Source of the DNA: Cupriavidus sp.
Lineage (GTDB): Bacteria; Pseudomonadota; Gammaproteobacteria; Burkholderiales; Burkholderiaceae
Direction of reading: 5' to 3'
Assembly (NCBI GenBank): GCA_019236395.1
Contig: JAFAJB010000236.1
Location: 1-34,030, forward strand
Length of the DNA: 34,030 nucleotides
Position numbers and translations under genes: made by a program. This document shows positions 19,052 to 27,865 of this stretch, one piece after another; position 1 is the stretch's first letter; every line of letters starts with the position of its first letter. The notes beneath the pieces were generated by a model, which had not been told where the DNA came from, did not search any database, and saw only the letters and a list, made by a program, of their open reading frames with translations.

Positions 19052-19820
19052 ATCAGTGGGAAGGGCTTGGCGGATTTGCGCAACAGGAATCTGCTTCGCC
19101 TGCTTCGGGATCGGTGGACTGCTATTGCGCTTGATAGTCTTCCCCGTGCTGGCCTGCGTGCTTCGGGCCGAGCAGTCGCGTGAGCGTTTCTGCAAAGACC
19201 TGATTCACTTTGCATTCCGCGGTTTCGTCCTGCTCATGTGCGGCCTGGGCGTGATCCGATATGAGGTGCGCAATGCAGAGCGGCTGCGGCGCCATGGCCT
19301 GCTGGTGGTGGCGAACCATCCGTCGCTGATCGACGTGGTGCTCTTGATCTCACTCGTTCGCCAGGCTGATTGTGTCGTCAAGGCCGCGCTGCTGCGCAAT
19401 CCGTTCACGCGCGGCCCTCTGCGCTCGGCCGGCTACATCTGCAATGACACCGGCGCTGATCTGATCGACGACTGCCTGGCTTCACTGCGGGCCGGCAACA
19501 ACCTGGTGATTTTTCCAGAGGGGACGCGTACGCCACTGAAGGGGCCACTGCAGTTGCGCCGGGGCGCGGCAAACATTGCCGTGCGCGGCCGCCGCGCTCT
19601 GACGCCTGTGACCATTCGCTGCGAGCCGCCGACGCTGACCAAGGGCGAGAAGTGGTACCAGGTGCCGCGCAGGCGGCCGCACATCACGATCGACGTACAC
19701 GAGGATGTGTCACCGGATGCCTGGATCAAGCCCGGCATCGACGACACCCGGACAGTACGCCAACTAACCCATTCGCTTTCTGAGCTTTTTTCAAGGGAGA
19801 CCCGCCGTGGAGGCGCTTGA
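19044..19820 (+). CDS. PlsC/LPLAT-family 1-acylglycerol-phosphate acyltransferase (APE cluster)
   Basis: VVANHPSLIDVVLLISLV (NHPSxxD) and IFPEGTRTPLKGP; starts inside the 3' end of the preceding gene. Confidence 0.88.
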   Translation: MTESVGRAWRICATGICFACFGIGGLLLRLIVFPVLACVLRAEQSRERFCKDLIHFAFRGFVLLMCGLGVIRYEVRNAERLRRHGLLVVANHPSLIDVVLLISLVRQADCVVKAALLRNPFTRGPLRSAGYICNDTGADLIDDCLASLRAGNNLVIFPEGTRTPLKGPLQLRRGAANIAVRGRRALTPVTIRCEPPTLTKGEKWYQVPRRRPHITIDVHEDVSPDAWIKPGIDDTRTVRQLTHSLSELFSRETRRGGA

Positions 19821-20076
19821 GCAAGAGATCAAGGAACTCATTATTTCGTTGCTGTCACTGGAAGACGTGTTGACCGACGATATCGATACCAACGCCCCGC
19901 TCTTCGTCGAAGGGCTGGGCCTTGACTCCATCGACGCGCTCGAACTGGGCATCGCACTGCAAAGGCGCTACGGAATCGTCCTGGACGGCGAGAAGAGTGA
20001 GATGAAGGAACGATTCGCCAGTGTCGCGGCGCTGGCTCGATACGTCAGTGCGCAACGCGTTGGGCAAGCCGCCTGA
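19807..20076 (+). CDS. apeE: Acyl carrier protein 1 (APE cluster)
   Basis: GTG start. 89 aa with phosphopantetheine site LGLDSIDALEL; 14-nt overlap with upstream gene. Confidence 0.88.
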   Translation: MEALEQEIKELIISLLSLEDVLTDDIDTNAPLFVEGLGLDSIDALELGIALQRRYGIVLDGEKSEMKERFASVAALARYVSAQRVGQAA

Positions 20077-20110
20077 TGCGACCAGAACAATTCAGAAAGA
20101 GGGAATCGTC

Positions 20111-20374
20111 ATGACGAACGATGAAGTGCTTGCCCGGGTGGTCGCCGTACTGCAGGAAACCTTCAACATCGAACCGGAGCGCATCCGCCCGGAGGCCCGC
20201 TTGTATGACGATCTGGATATCGACAGCATCGACGCCATCGACCTGATCGTCAAGCTCAAGCCCATGCTGAACAAGCCGCCAAAGCCAGAGCAGTTCAAGG
20301 CTGTCCGCACGGTTCAGGACGTGGTTGACGTGCTCGAACGCCTCATCGACACGCCGGCCTCCACCGAAGCCTGA
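20111..20374 (+). CDS. apeF: Acyl carrier protein 2 (APE cluster)
   Basis: MTNDEVLARVVAVLQETFNIEPERIRPEARLYDDLDIDSIDAIDLIVKL: DSID phosphopantetheine motif. Confidence 0.9.
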   Translation: MTNDEVLARVVAVLQETFNIEPERIRPEARLYDDLDIDSIDAIDLIVKLKPMLNKPPKPEQFKAVRTVQDVVDVLERLIDTPASTEA

Positions 20375-20382
20375 AGCAGTCC

Positions 20383-20994
20383 GTGACGTTCCTCGACCGG
20401 GCCAGCACCAGCCGCCGGCGCCGTACGTGGCTGGCCGGGCTATTGACGCTGCTCTACCCCTTGGCCATTTACTTTGGCCTTGAGTACAGCACGCCGCGTG
20501 TCATGGCGCTCATGCTCGTGACACTGGCTGCCTTGCGTGCACGCGTGGCTGGGCAGCCCGCCTGGCGCCTGTTTGCAGCCGCGGCCAGCGTGCTGGCGCT
20601 GATTGCCGTGGTTTCAGGCTCGGGAATGCCGCTCAAGCTTTACCCGGTCCTGGTCAACGCGGCGATGCTGGGCACCTTCTCCTGGAGCCTCAGGCATCCG
20701 CCCACGGTAGTGGAGCGCATCGCGCGCCTGCAGGACCCCGAGCTTCCGCCAGCCGGCGTGGCGTACACGCGACGCGTCACGGTGGCATGGTGTGTCTTCT
20801 TCCTTGTCAACGGGACGCTGGCAGCACTGACCGCGACCCTTGCGAGCGACCGGGTCTGGGCGGTCTACAACGGTGGCATCGCCTATCTCCTGATGGGGGC
20901 GATGTTTGCCGGCGAATGGCTGATTCGGCGCCGGGCAATGGCGGGACAAGTGGCCCAGGCCACGCGCGTTGCCGATGATGTCAGGTCGGGCTGA
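20383..20994 (+). CDS. apeG: COG4648-type integral membrane protein of APE clusters
   Basis: GTG start. Multiple TM segments; LYPLAIYFGLEYSTPRVMALMLVTLAALR; position between ACPs and ligase is characteristic. Confidence 0.82.
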   Translation: MTFLDRASTSRRRRTWLAGLLTLLYPLAIYFGLEYSTPRVMALMLVTLAALRARVAGQPAWRLFAAAASVLALIAVVSGSGMPLKLYPVLVNAAMLGTFSWSLRHPPTVVERIARLQDPELPPAGVAYTRRVTVAWCVFFLVNGTLAALTATLASDRVWAVYNGGIAYLLMGAMFAGEWLIRRRAMAGQVAQATRVADDVRSG

Positions 20995-21010
20995 GAACGC
21001 AGGGTTTCTG

Positions 21011-22708
21011 ATGAAGGAATGGATTGGACTGAACGCGGCCATCCCACGATTGGCCGCATCACCGCACCGCAAAGTCGGCCAGGGCTTGAATGCAGAATGC
21101 TTCGTGGCATCTGCCGCGCGCTGGCAGCACGCGTTTTCGAGCCATGCCGGCGAGCGCTGGGCGCTATGGGAAGATGACCCAGCCGATTTTGCTGCGGCCC
21201 TGTTTGGCGCATGGCACGCTGGCGTATCGGTGGTGCTGCCGGGCGACGCAAAGCAGGCGACATTGTCAGCGCTGTGTGAGGTGGTCGACGGATTCGCCGG
21301 TGGATTACCTGGTGGATTGCGCCCATCCGTCACGCCACCCTCCCCCATCTCCTGGGAACCGTTATCGCCCGTACAAGCGCAGGTGACCCTATTTACATCC
21401 GGTTCCACAGGCGACCCCGTAGCATTGCTCAAGCAGTTGGCGCAGCTCGAAGCTGAAGTGCAAGCGCTCGAAACAGCGTTCGGACAGCGGCTTCCTGCCG
21501 ACTCCCTGCTGTTGACGACTGTGTCGCACCAGCACATCTACGGCCTGTTGTTCTGCGTGCTATGGCCCCTCGCGTCCGGCCGGACCCTGGCAGCGCCGCG
21601 CCTGTCGTATCACGACGATATCGTCCGCGCCTGCGCAGCGGGGCCGGCGCACCTTGTCAGCAGTCCCGCGCACCTGCGCCGCCTCCCACCCGAACTTGAC
21701 TGGTCCGACACGCGCCGCCATCTCGGCGCCGTGTTCTCGTCGGGCGGCGCGCTGCCTCCCGAAGCGGCAGCAAACGCGCTTGAATTGCTGGGCCAGTCGC
21801 CTGTGGAAGTCTACGGCAGCTCTGAAACCGGCGGCATCGCCTGGCGCCAGGCCGACCGGCACGGCGCGCGCTGGACACCACTACCGGGTGTGGAATGGCG
21901 ACTGGATGATGGCCTTCTCTCCGTTCGCTCCCCGCACCTGCCGACGACCGACTGGTATCGCTGCGCTGATCGGGCGGAATCGACCGATCAAGGTGGCTTC
22001 GCGCTGGCCGGGCGCGCAGATCGCATCGTCAAGATCGAAGAGAAGCGCGTCTCGCTGAGTCTGCTGGAGCGCGAACTCGCCGCTTCGCCACTGGTGCATG
22101 AAGCTCGCGCCGTGGTGCTCGACCTTGTCATTGGGCAGCGGCTAGGTGCCGTGATCGTGCCGAGTGACGCCGGACGAGTGCTGCTTGCTGGTGGCGGCCG
22201 CGCGGCGATGGCGTCGGCATTGCGTCAGGCGCTGTCTCCCTCCGTCGACGCGCTTGCCCTGCCCCGCCGCTGGGCCTTCCCCGAAGCCATGCCCTGCAAC
22301 GCCCAGGGCAAGACCACAGACCAGATGCTACGCAACCAGTTTCGCCGCCTGCTACCAGATGTTCGATGGCTCAGCCGGGCACCCACACGGGCCGTCGCGG
22401 CATTGGCCGTCGATGCCGGCCTGGCTGCGTTTGATGGCCATTTTTCGCAGACGCCGATCCTGCCCGGCGTGGTCCAGGTCGAGTGGGCCGCCCGCCTTGC
22501 CGCGCAGGCGTTGCCGGTGCCGGACCCCAGTCGCTTCCTTCGGCTCGACGGGCTCAAGTTCCTCCAAATCGTCCGGCCTGGGTGCGAGGTCCGGCTGGAA
22601 CTCGAATGGCAAGCCGAGAAGCAGACGCTCGTCTTCACGCTGGTGTCCGACGCTGGGCGCCACGCCACCGGGCGTATTGTCTACAGGGGCGAGAATGCTG
22701 AAGTTTGA
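21011..22708 (+). CDS. Bifunctional AMP-dependent acyl/aryl ligase (ApeH-like) fused to C-terminal hotdog thioester dehydratase (ApeI-like)
   Basis: N-terminal adenylate-forming motifs (VTLFTSGSTGDPVALLK, EVYGSSETGGIAWRQ, FALAGRADRIVKIEEKRVSL); C-terminal ~115 aa FDGHFSQTPILPGVVQVEWAARLA...RLDGLKFLQIVRPG is a FabA/FabZ-type hotdog motif. Continuous ORF. Confidence 0.9.
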   Translation: MKEWIGLNAAIPRLAASPHRKVGQGLNAECFVASAARWQHAFSSHAGERWALWEDDPADFAAALFGAWHAGVSVVLPGDAKQATLSALCEVVDGFAGGLPGGLRPSVTPPSPISWEPLSPVQAQVTLFTSGSTGDPVALLKQLAQLEAEVQALETAFGQRLPADSLLLTTVSHQHIYGLLFCVLWPLASGRTLAAPRLSYHDDIVRACAAGPAHLVSSPAHLRRLPPELDWSDTRRHLGAVFSSGGALPPEAAANALELLGQSPVEVYGSSETGGIAWRQADRHGARWTPLPGVEWRLDDGLLSVRSPHLPTTDWYRCADRAESTDQGGFALAGRADRIVKIEEKRVSLSLLERELAASPLVHEARAVVLDLVIGQRLGAVIVPSDAGRVLLAGGGRAAMASALRQALSPSVDALALPRRWAFPEAMPCNAQGKTTDQMLRNQFRRLLPDVRWLSRAPTRAVAALAVDAGLAAFDGHFSQTPILPGVVQVEWAARLAAQALPVPDPSRFLRLDGLKFLQIVRPGCEVRLELEWQAEKQTLVFTLVSDAGRHATGRIVYRGENAEV

Positions 22709-23444
22709 CCCGATTGTGCTTGTCCCGGTGTACAACCACGAGCACGCCATCGGCGCCGTGGTGGAAGGGGTGCTGGCCCAGCAGGTCGCCTGCCTTCTCG
22801 TGGATGACGGCAGCAGCCCCGCCTGCGCCCGCATACTGCGCGATCTGGCCGCACGCCATGCCGGTCGGGTCCGCCTGCTGAGGTTGCCGGAGAACCAGGG
22901 CAAAGGCGGTGCCGTCATGGCAGGCCTGGCCGCCGCCGTGACGTACGGGCATACCCACGTATTGCAGATCGACGCGGATGGCCAGCACGACACCGGCCAC
23001 ATACCGCAATTTCTCGCGCTGGCCCGCGACAATCCAGATGCCATGGTGTGCGGAACACCGCGCTACGACGACACGGTTCCGCTGGGCCGCCTGGTTGGCC
23101 GCTACCTGACCCACGTTTGGGTGTGGATCAACACGCTGTCGTTCGGCATCCGCGACTCGATGTGCGGGCTGCGCGTCTACCCGCTGGCAAGCGTCATGGC
23201 GCTGCTGGGTGAGGAACGGCTGGGCCGGCGCATGGAGTTCGACACGGAGGTGCTGGTTCACCTGAGCTGGCGTGGCATTCCCATCGTAAACCTGGCGACG
23301 CCTGTCACCTACCCGGCCGACGGCGTTTCGCACTTCCAGCCCTGGCACGACAATCTGCTGATTTCGCGCATGCACGCCCGCCTTTTCTTCGGCATGCTTT
23401 GGCGCCTGCCGCGGCTGCTTCGCCGCAAAGCGGGGCTGGCATGA
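22695..23444 (+). CDS. Family 2 glycosyltransferase (APE cluster)
   Basis: MLKFDPIVLVPVYNHEHAIGAVVEGVLAQQVACLLVDDGSS...LQIDADGQHD; start overlaps upstream gene by 14 nt. Confidence 0.9.
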   Translation: MLKFDPIVLVPVYNHEHAIGAVVEGVLAQQVACLLVDDGSSPACARILRDLAARHAGRVRLLRLPENQGKGGAVMAGLAAAVTYGHTHVLQIDADGQHDTGHIPQFLALARDNPDAMVCGTPRYDDTVPLGRLVGRYLTHVWVWINTLSFGIRDSMCGLRVYPLASVMALLGEERLGRRMEFDTEVLVHLSWRGIPIVNLATPVTYPADGVSHFQPWHDNLLISRMHARLFFGMLWRLPRLLRRKAGLA

Positions 23445-24412
23445 CCGCCGTGCGCAGCCCTCGCTCCGTCGCCCGCACCACCTCACCGCATTGGACTGCC
23501 ATAGCGGAATCGACCTGCGTCTGGGGTATCTGGCTGATGTATGCCGTCTACCGCGTGTTTGGTCGCCTGCTGTTCCGCATCATCCTGTATCCGGTCGTCT
23601 TCTACTATTGGGCGACCAACACCCGGGCGCGCCGCGCCTCCCTCGACTTCCTGCGCCGAGCGCATGCCCACGCCGGCAGATCCGGCCCGCAGCCCGGTCT
23701 CAGGCAAAGCCTGCGGCATTTCGCATCGTTTGCCGAAACGCTGCTCGACAAGATGCTCGCCATCGGTGGGCGCTACCGTTTTGGAGCGGTGCGGTGCGAG
23801 GGCACTGAGCTGATGCACGAGCAACTGGACAGCGGGCGCGGCGGTCTGATCGTGACCGCACACGTGGGCTGCCTGGAACTGTGCCGCGCGCTGGCCGCGC
23901 GGGCGGGGTTACGCGTCAACATCCTCGTCCACACGCTCCATGCCGAGCAGTTCAACCGCATCCTGGCGCGCCTCGATCCGCAGACCGATGTGCGACTGAT
24001 ACAGGTGAGCGATATCTCCCCCGCGACCGCACTGCTTCTGCGCGAAAAGCTGGCGGCCGGCGAGTTCCTTGCCATCGCAGGTGACCGCGTGCCTCAGGGC
24101 ACCGGCCGCACCGCGTCGCTTCCCTTCCTGGGCGCGCCCGCGCTGTTTCCGCTTGGCCCTTACGCACTGGCCGCTCTACTGGAATGTCCGCTGTTCGCGA
24201 TGGGCTGCGTACGCGATGGCGATGGTCACCTGATGCGTTTTACCGAACTGGCGCGTGAAGTGAAACTTCCGCGTGCCGGGCGGGCGGCGGCGCTTGCCGG
24301 ATACGCCAAAGCCTATGCCGAATGGCTGGCCGCGCTCGTCGCTGGCTCGCCCTATGACTGGTTCAATTTCTTCGACTTCTGGGCCGGCGGCGACGTCGAG
24401 CCCGCCGCCTGA
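23441..24412 (+). CDS. LpxL/HtrB-like acyltransferase (APE cluster)
   Basis: TAHVGCLELCRALAARAGLRVNILVH (HX4E), AGDRVPQGTGRTASLPFLG; ATGA overlap with the GT2 gene. Confidence 0.9.
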   Translation: MTAVRSPRSVARTTSPHWTAIAESTCVWGIWLMYAVYRVFGRLLFRIILYPVVFYYWATNTRARRASLDFLRRAHAHAGRSGPQPGLRQSLRHFASFAETLLDKMLAIGGRYRFGAVRCEGTELMHEQLDSGRGGLIVTAHVGCLELCRALAARAGLRVNILVHTLHAEQFNRILARLDPQTDVRLIQVSDISPATALLLREKLAAGEFLAIAGDRVPQGTGRTASLPFLGAPALFPLGPYALAALLECPLFAMGCVRDGDGHLMRFTELAREVKLPRAGRAAALAGYAKAYAEWLAALVAGSPYDWFNFFDFWAGGDVEPAA

Positions 24413-24427
24413 GTAGATTGCTTACCC

Positions 24428-24844
24428 GTGTCACACGACCTCAGCCACACAATCCGCCTAGCTCCGGCCTTCCACGATCTCGACCCGATGAACGTGGTCT
24501 GGCACGGCAACTACGTCCGCTATTTCGAGCACGCACGCTGTGCGCTGCTGGCCCTCTTCGACTACGACTACCCTGCCATGCGGGAATCCGGCTACGCCTG
24601 GCCCGTGGTGGACATGCGTGTCAAGTACATCCGCCCGCTGTCGTATGGGCAGGAAATCGTCATCAAGGCCAGCATCGTGGAATGGGAAAACCGGCTGAAG
24701 ATCGACTACGAAATCCGCGACGCGGTCAGCGGGCAACGGCTCACGAAGGGCTACACCATCCAGGTGGCGGTAGAGATCGCGACCGGCGAGATGTCTTACG
24801 TGTGTCCGCCAGTGCTTGCCGAACGACTGGGGATCGCGCCATGA
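24428..24844 (+). CDS. 4HBT-type acyl-CoA/ACP thioesterase (APE cluster)
   Basis: GTG start. FHDLDPMNVVWHGNYVRYFEHARCALL: canonical 4-hydroxybenzoyl-CoA thioesterase-like motif. Confidence 0.92.
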   Translation: MSHDLSHTIRLAPAFHDLDPMNVVWHGNYVRYFEHARCALLALFDYDYPAMRESGYAWPVVDMRVKYIRPLSYGQEIVIKASIVEWENRLKIDYEIRDAVSGQRLTKGYTIQVAVEIATGEMSYVCPPVLAERLGIAP

Positions 24845-25461
24845 CTCGCCGCTCTTTCCTGAGTTTCGGGTTCGCCCTTCTGGCCTGCCTGCAAGGCTGG
24901 CCGGCCTTCGCCGCCGACCTGCTGCCTGCAGTGACGGCGCGACTGGCCGACGCCCCGGTCATCCACGGCCGCTTCGAGCAGACGCGTCGCCTGGCAGGCT
25001 TTAACACCCCGTTGGTGTCGCGTGGCGATTTTGTATTGCTACGCGCGCGAGGGCTGTCGTGGACAACCCGCGAACCAGTGGCGTCGAGCCTGCTGGTGAC
25101 GCCGGAGCGGCTGGTGATCCGCGATGGCGATGGACGCATCCAGCAGCAGGTACGGGCGGACGCCCAACCCGGGCTGCGTGCAGTGTCCGAAGCGATGCTC
25201 GCTGTACTGCGAGGTGATTTCAGCCACCTGGCACAACGCTTCCAGGTAGACGGCAGGCTAAGTGGCAAACAGGGATGGACGCTGACACTGACGCCGAGCG
25301 ACCCAGCCCTGCGCCACATGTTCGCGCGCATTGAATTGACGGGCGATCGCTTCGTGCGCGAGGTACGACTCGACGAAGCGGGCGGCGACAGCACCTTGCT
25401 GCGCCTGCAGGCCACCGCCGCCACGACGCCAACGGACGATGAGGAGCGCCGCTTTGATTGA
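24841..25461 (+). CDS. LolA-like outer-membrane lipoprotein carrier protein (APE cluster)
   Basis: Signal peptide; VIHGRFEQTRRLAGFNTPLVSRGDFVLLRARGLSWTTREP is a LolA-like fold signature; ATGA overlap with thioesterase. The longer frame from 24418 in the ORF track is not the real start. Confidence 0.88.
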   Translation: MTRRSFLSFGFALLACLQGWPAFAADLLPAVTARLADAPVIHGRFEQTRRLAGFNTPLVSRGDFVLLRARGLSWTTREPVASSLLVTPERLVIRDGDGRIQQQVRADAQPGLRAVSEAMLAVLRGDFSHLAQRFQVDGRLSGKQGWTLTLTPSDPALRHMFARIELTGDRFVREVRLDEAGGDSTLLRLQATAATTPTDDEERRFD

Positions 25462-27844
25462 GTCGGCATCGGCCACCCCTTCCAACACTGCATCCAGTGC
25501 AGGCGGGCGCCGCACCGGCGTGGCCTGGCGCATGCTGGCGCTGGGATGGCTGGTGTGCGTGCTGGCCATTGGCCTGCACCAGTGGCAATTCTGGCGCACC
25601 TTTCGCGTCAATACGGACGTCATGGCCCTGCTGCCGGTCAGCGAACGCTCCGCCACGGCGGACCGCGCCCTGCGGCAATTGGCGGATGGCGTCTCTCGCG
25701 AGGTGGTGGTGCTGGTTGGCGCCCCGGATTGGGCACGCGCCCAGGCGGCGGCCAGGCGCTTCCAGGGCATCACGGACAAGCGGAAGACCCTGCTGGAGCC
25801 GGTCGATCGAATGGCAGGTTTCGACCTCGGCGCCGCCCTCTCGATGTACCGTCCATACCGCCAGGGTCTGTTGACCGATGACCAGCGCGCAGCGCTGCAG
25901 CAGGCTGACCCCCATACGCTCGCTGACCAGTCCCTCGCCCGGCTCTACCAGTTTTCCACCGGCCCGCGACTCACCGCGTGGCGCGATGACCCCCTCGGCT
26001 TGTGGCCCGACTGGTGGAAAGCGCGCGCCGCCTCCACGCGCGTGAGCGAGCGTGACGGCCTGGCAACGGTGTCCGGCGAAGGCCGCCAGTGGGTCGTGCT
26101 CAGCTTCCGCACCATGGGCCCGGCCTTCTCCACCAGCGGCACCACTGACTACGCCGACTTGCTGCGCGACGCGAGTCGCGCCGCCGCGCATGACGATGAC
26201 ACGGTGCAAGTGATCACCGCTGGTATCCCATTGCACGCCGAAGCCGCTGCCGCGCAGGCGAATACCGAGATGAACGTGATCGGCTGGGGCTCGCTGGCGG
26301 CCGTGATCGCACTGGTCTGGCTCGCTTTCCGCTCGTTGCGGCCAATCGCACTGGTGGCCGCATCGCTACTGGTCGGCACCGCCATCGCGATCTCCGTGAC
26401 CGCCATCGTGTTCGACAGCGTCCACCTGGTCACGCTCGTGTTCGGGGCCAGCCTGGTTGGCGTAGCCGAGGACTTTGGTATCCACTACTTCGCGATACGC
26501 CAGGCGCGGCCGGGCACGTCATCCATACGCACGATGCGCCTGCTGCTACCCAGCATGGCACTTGCGCTGGGCACCAGCGTGGCAGCCTATCTGGCGCTTG
26601 GCATCGCGCCGTTCCCGGCCCTGCGCCAGATGGCGCTGTTCTCGGCGGTGGGGCTGGTGGGCGCGTTCCTGACTGTCGTTCTGTGGTTCCCGTGGCTCGA
26701 TCGCAAGCCGCTGCAACCGACACGATTTGCTGGCTGGCTGGCCAACAGCCTTGCTCATTGGCCGCGGATCGAGGCGAACTGGCGTAGCGTGGTTGCTGCC
26801 CTGGCGCTGGCGGCGCTCATCGTACCGGGCCTGATGCGGCTGCATGTCAGCGACGACTTGCGCCAATTGCAAAGCTCCCCGCCCTCGCTGGCCGAGGCAC
26901 AGCGCACCGCCGGCCGCCTGCTGGGCACGCCCAGCCCCGCCCAGTTCGTGCTGGTGCGCGGCGCCAGTCCGGACGAGGTGATGGCCCGTGAGGAAGCCGT
27001 CAAGGCAGCACTGGACGGTCTGGTTCGCGACCATACGCTCGACGGCGTCATTGCCATCTCCGACTGGGTCCCGTCCGCCGCACGCCAGCGCGCAGACGCC
27101 GCGCTGGTGAACTCAGTCGAAGATGCCGTACGCAAGGACGTGGCGCGCCGACTCGGCAGCGGCGAGTTCAGCGCAGATTCACCCGCCGAGGCAGGCGACG
27201 TGCTGACCCTCGCAGCATGGCTGGCTCATCCGGTCTCCGCGTCGCTCCGCCAACTCTGGCTCGGCACCGAAGGCAACGGCTACGCCAGCGTGATGCTGTT
27301 GCGCGGGCTGGATGATTTGTCTGAGATTCCGCGCACCGCCGCAGCCGTGGCAGTCGTGCCAGGCGCGCAATGGGTGGACCGGGTGGCGGACTTCTCCTCT
27401 CTGCTGCAGCGTTACCGCACGCTGATGTCATGGTTACTCGGCGCTGGCGCCATTGCCATCGCGCTGCTGCTGTACGCGTATCACGGCCGGCCGGCATGGC
27501 GTGCCCTGGTGCCAACCCTGTTGGCGGCCACCATCAGCCTGGCGCTGATGGGCTGGCTGCAGATGCCGTTGCAACTCTTTTCCGTGCTGGCATTGGCCTT
27601 GTTGCTGGGCGTCGGCGTGGACTACGGCATTTTCCTGCTGGAGCACCCCGGCGATGGCACTGCCTGGACGGCCATCGTGCTCGGTGCAGCCAGCACCCTG
27701 CTTGCGTTCGGGCTGCTCGCCCTGTCTTCGACGCCGGCGCTACGCGCGTTTGGCATCACCATGCTGTCGGGCGTGGGCACAGTGTGGCTGCTGTCGCCGT
27801 GTTTCCGCCCCCATAACGCAGTGGACGCTTCACGCGCCCACTAG
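25439..27844 (+). CDS. MMPL/RND-type exporter (APE cluster)
   Basis: About 800 aa, two TM blocks with HLVTLVFGASLVGVAEDFGIHYF and LALALLLGVGVDYGIFLLEH. Alternative TTG start at 25454 has a better-placed GAGGAG RBS. Confidence 0.92.
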   Translation: MRSAALIESASATPSNTASSAGGRRTGVAWRMLALGWLVCVLAIGLHQWQFWRTFRVNTDVMALLPVSERSATADRALRQLADGVSREVVVLVGAPDWARAQAAARRFQGITDKRKTLLEPVDRMAGFDLGAALSMYRPYRQGLLTDDQRAALQQADPHTLADQSLARLYQFSTGPRLTAWRDDPLGLWPDWWKARAASTRVSERDGLATVSGEGRQWVVLSFRTMGPAFSTSGTTDYADLLRDASRAAAHDDDTVQVITAGIPLHAEAAAAQANTEMNVIGWGSLAAVIALVWLAFRSLRPIALVAASLLVGTAIAISVTAIVFDSVHLVTLVFGASLVGVAEDFGIHYFAIRQARPGTSSIRTMRLLLPSMALALGTSVAAYLALGIAPFPALRQMALFSAVGLVGAFLTVVLWFPWLDRKPLQPTRFAGWLANSLAHWPRIEANWRSVVAALALAALIVPGLMRLHVSDDLRQLQSSPPSLAEAQRTAGRLLGTPSPAQFVLVRGASPDEVMAREEAVKAALDGLVRDHTLDGVIAISDWVPSAARQRADAALVNSVEDAVRKDVARRLGSGEFSADSPAEAGDVLTLAAWLAHPVSASLRQLWLGTEGNGYASVMLLRGLDDLSEIPRTAAAVAVVPGAQWVDRVADFSSLLQRYRTLMSWLLGAGAIAIALLLYAYHGRPAWRALVPTLLAATISLALMGWLQMPLQLFSVLALALLLGVGVDYGIFLLEHPGDGTAWTAIVLGAASTLLAFGLLALSSTPALRAFGITMLSGVGTVWLLSPCFRPHNAVDASRAH

Positions 27845-27865
27845 TCCGAGAAGGAGTAGTCGTCA

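Noticed and set aside
22164-22694. N-terminal extension of the GT2 ORF
   Set aside because: Overlaps the hotdog domain in another frame; true GT2 start is the ATG at 22695.
25220-26236. 338-aa minus-strand ORF
   Set aside because: Antisense to the LolA-like and MMPL genes; shadow ORF.
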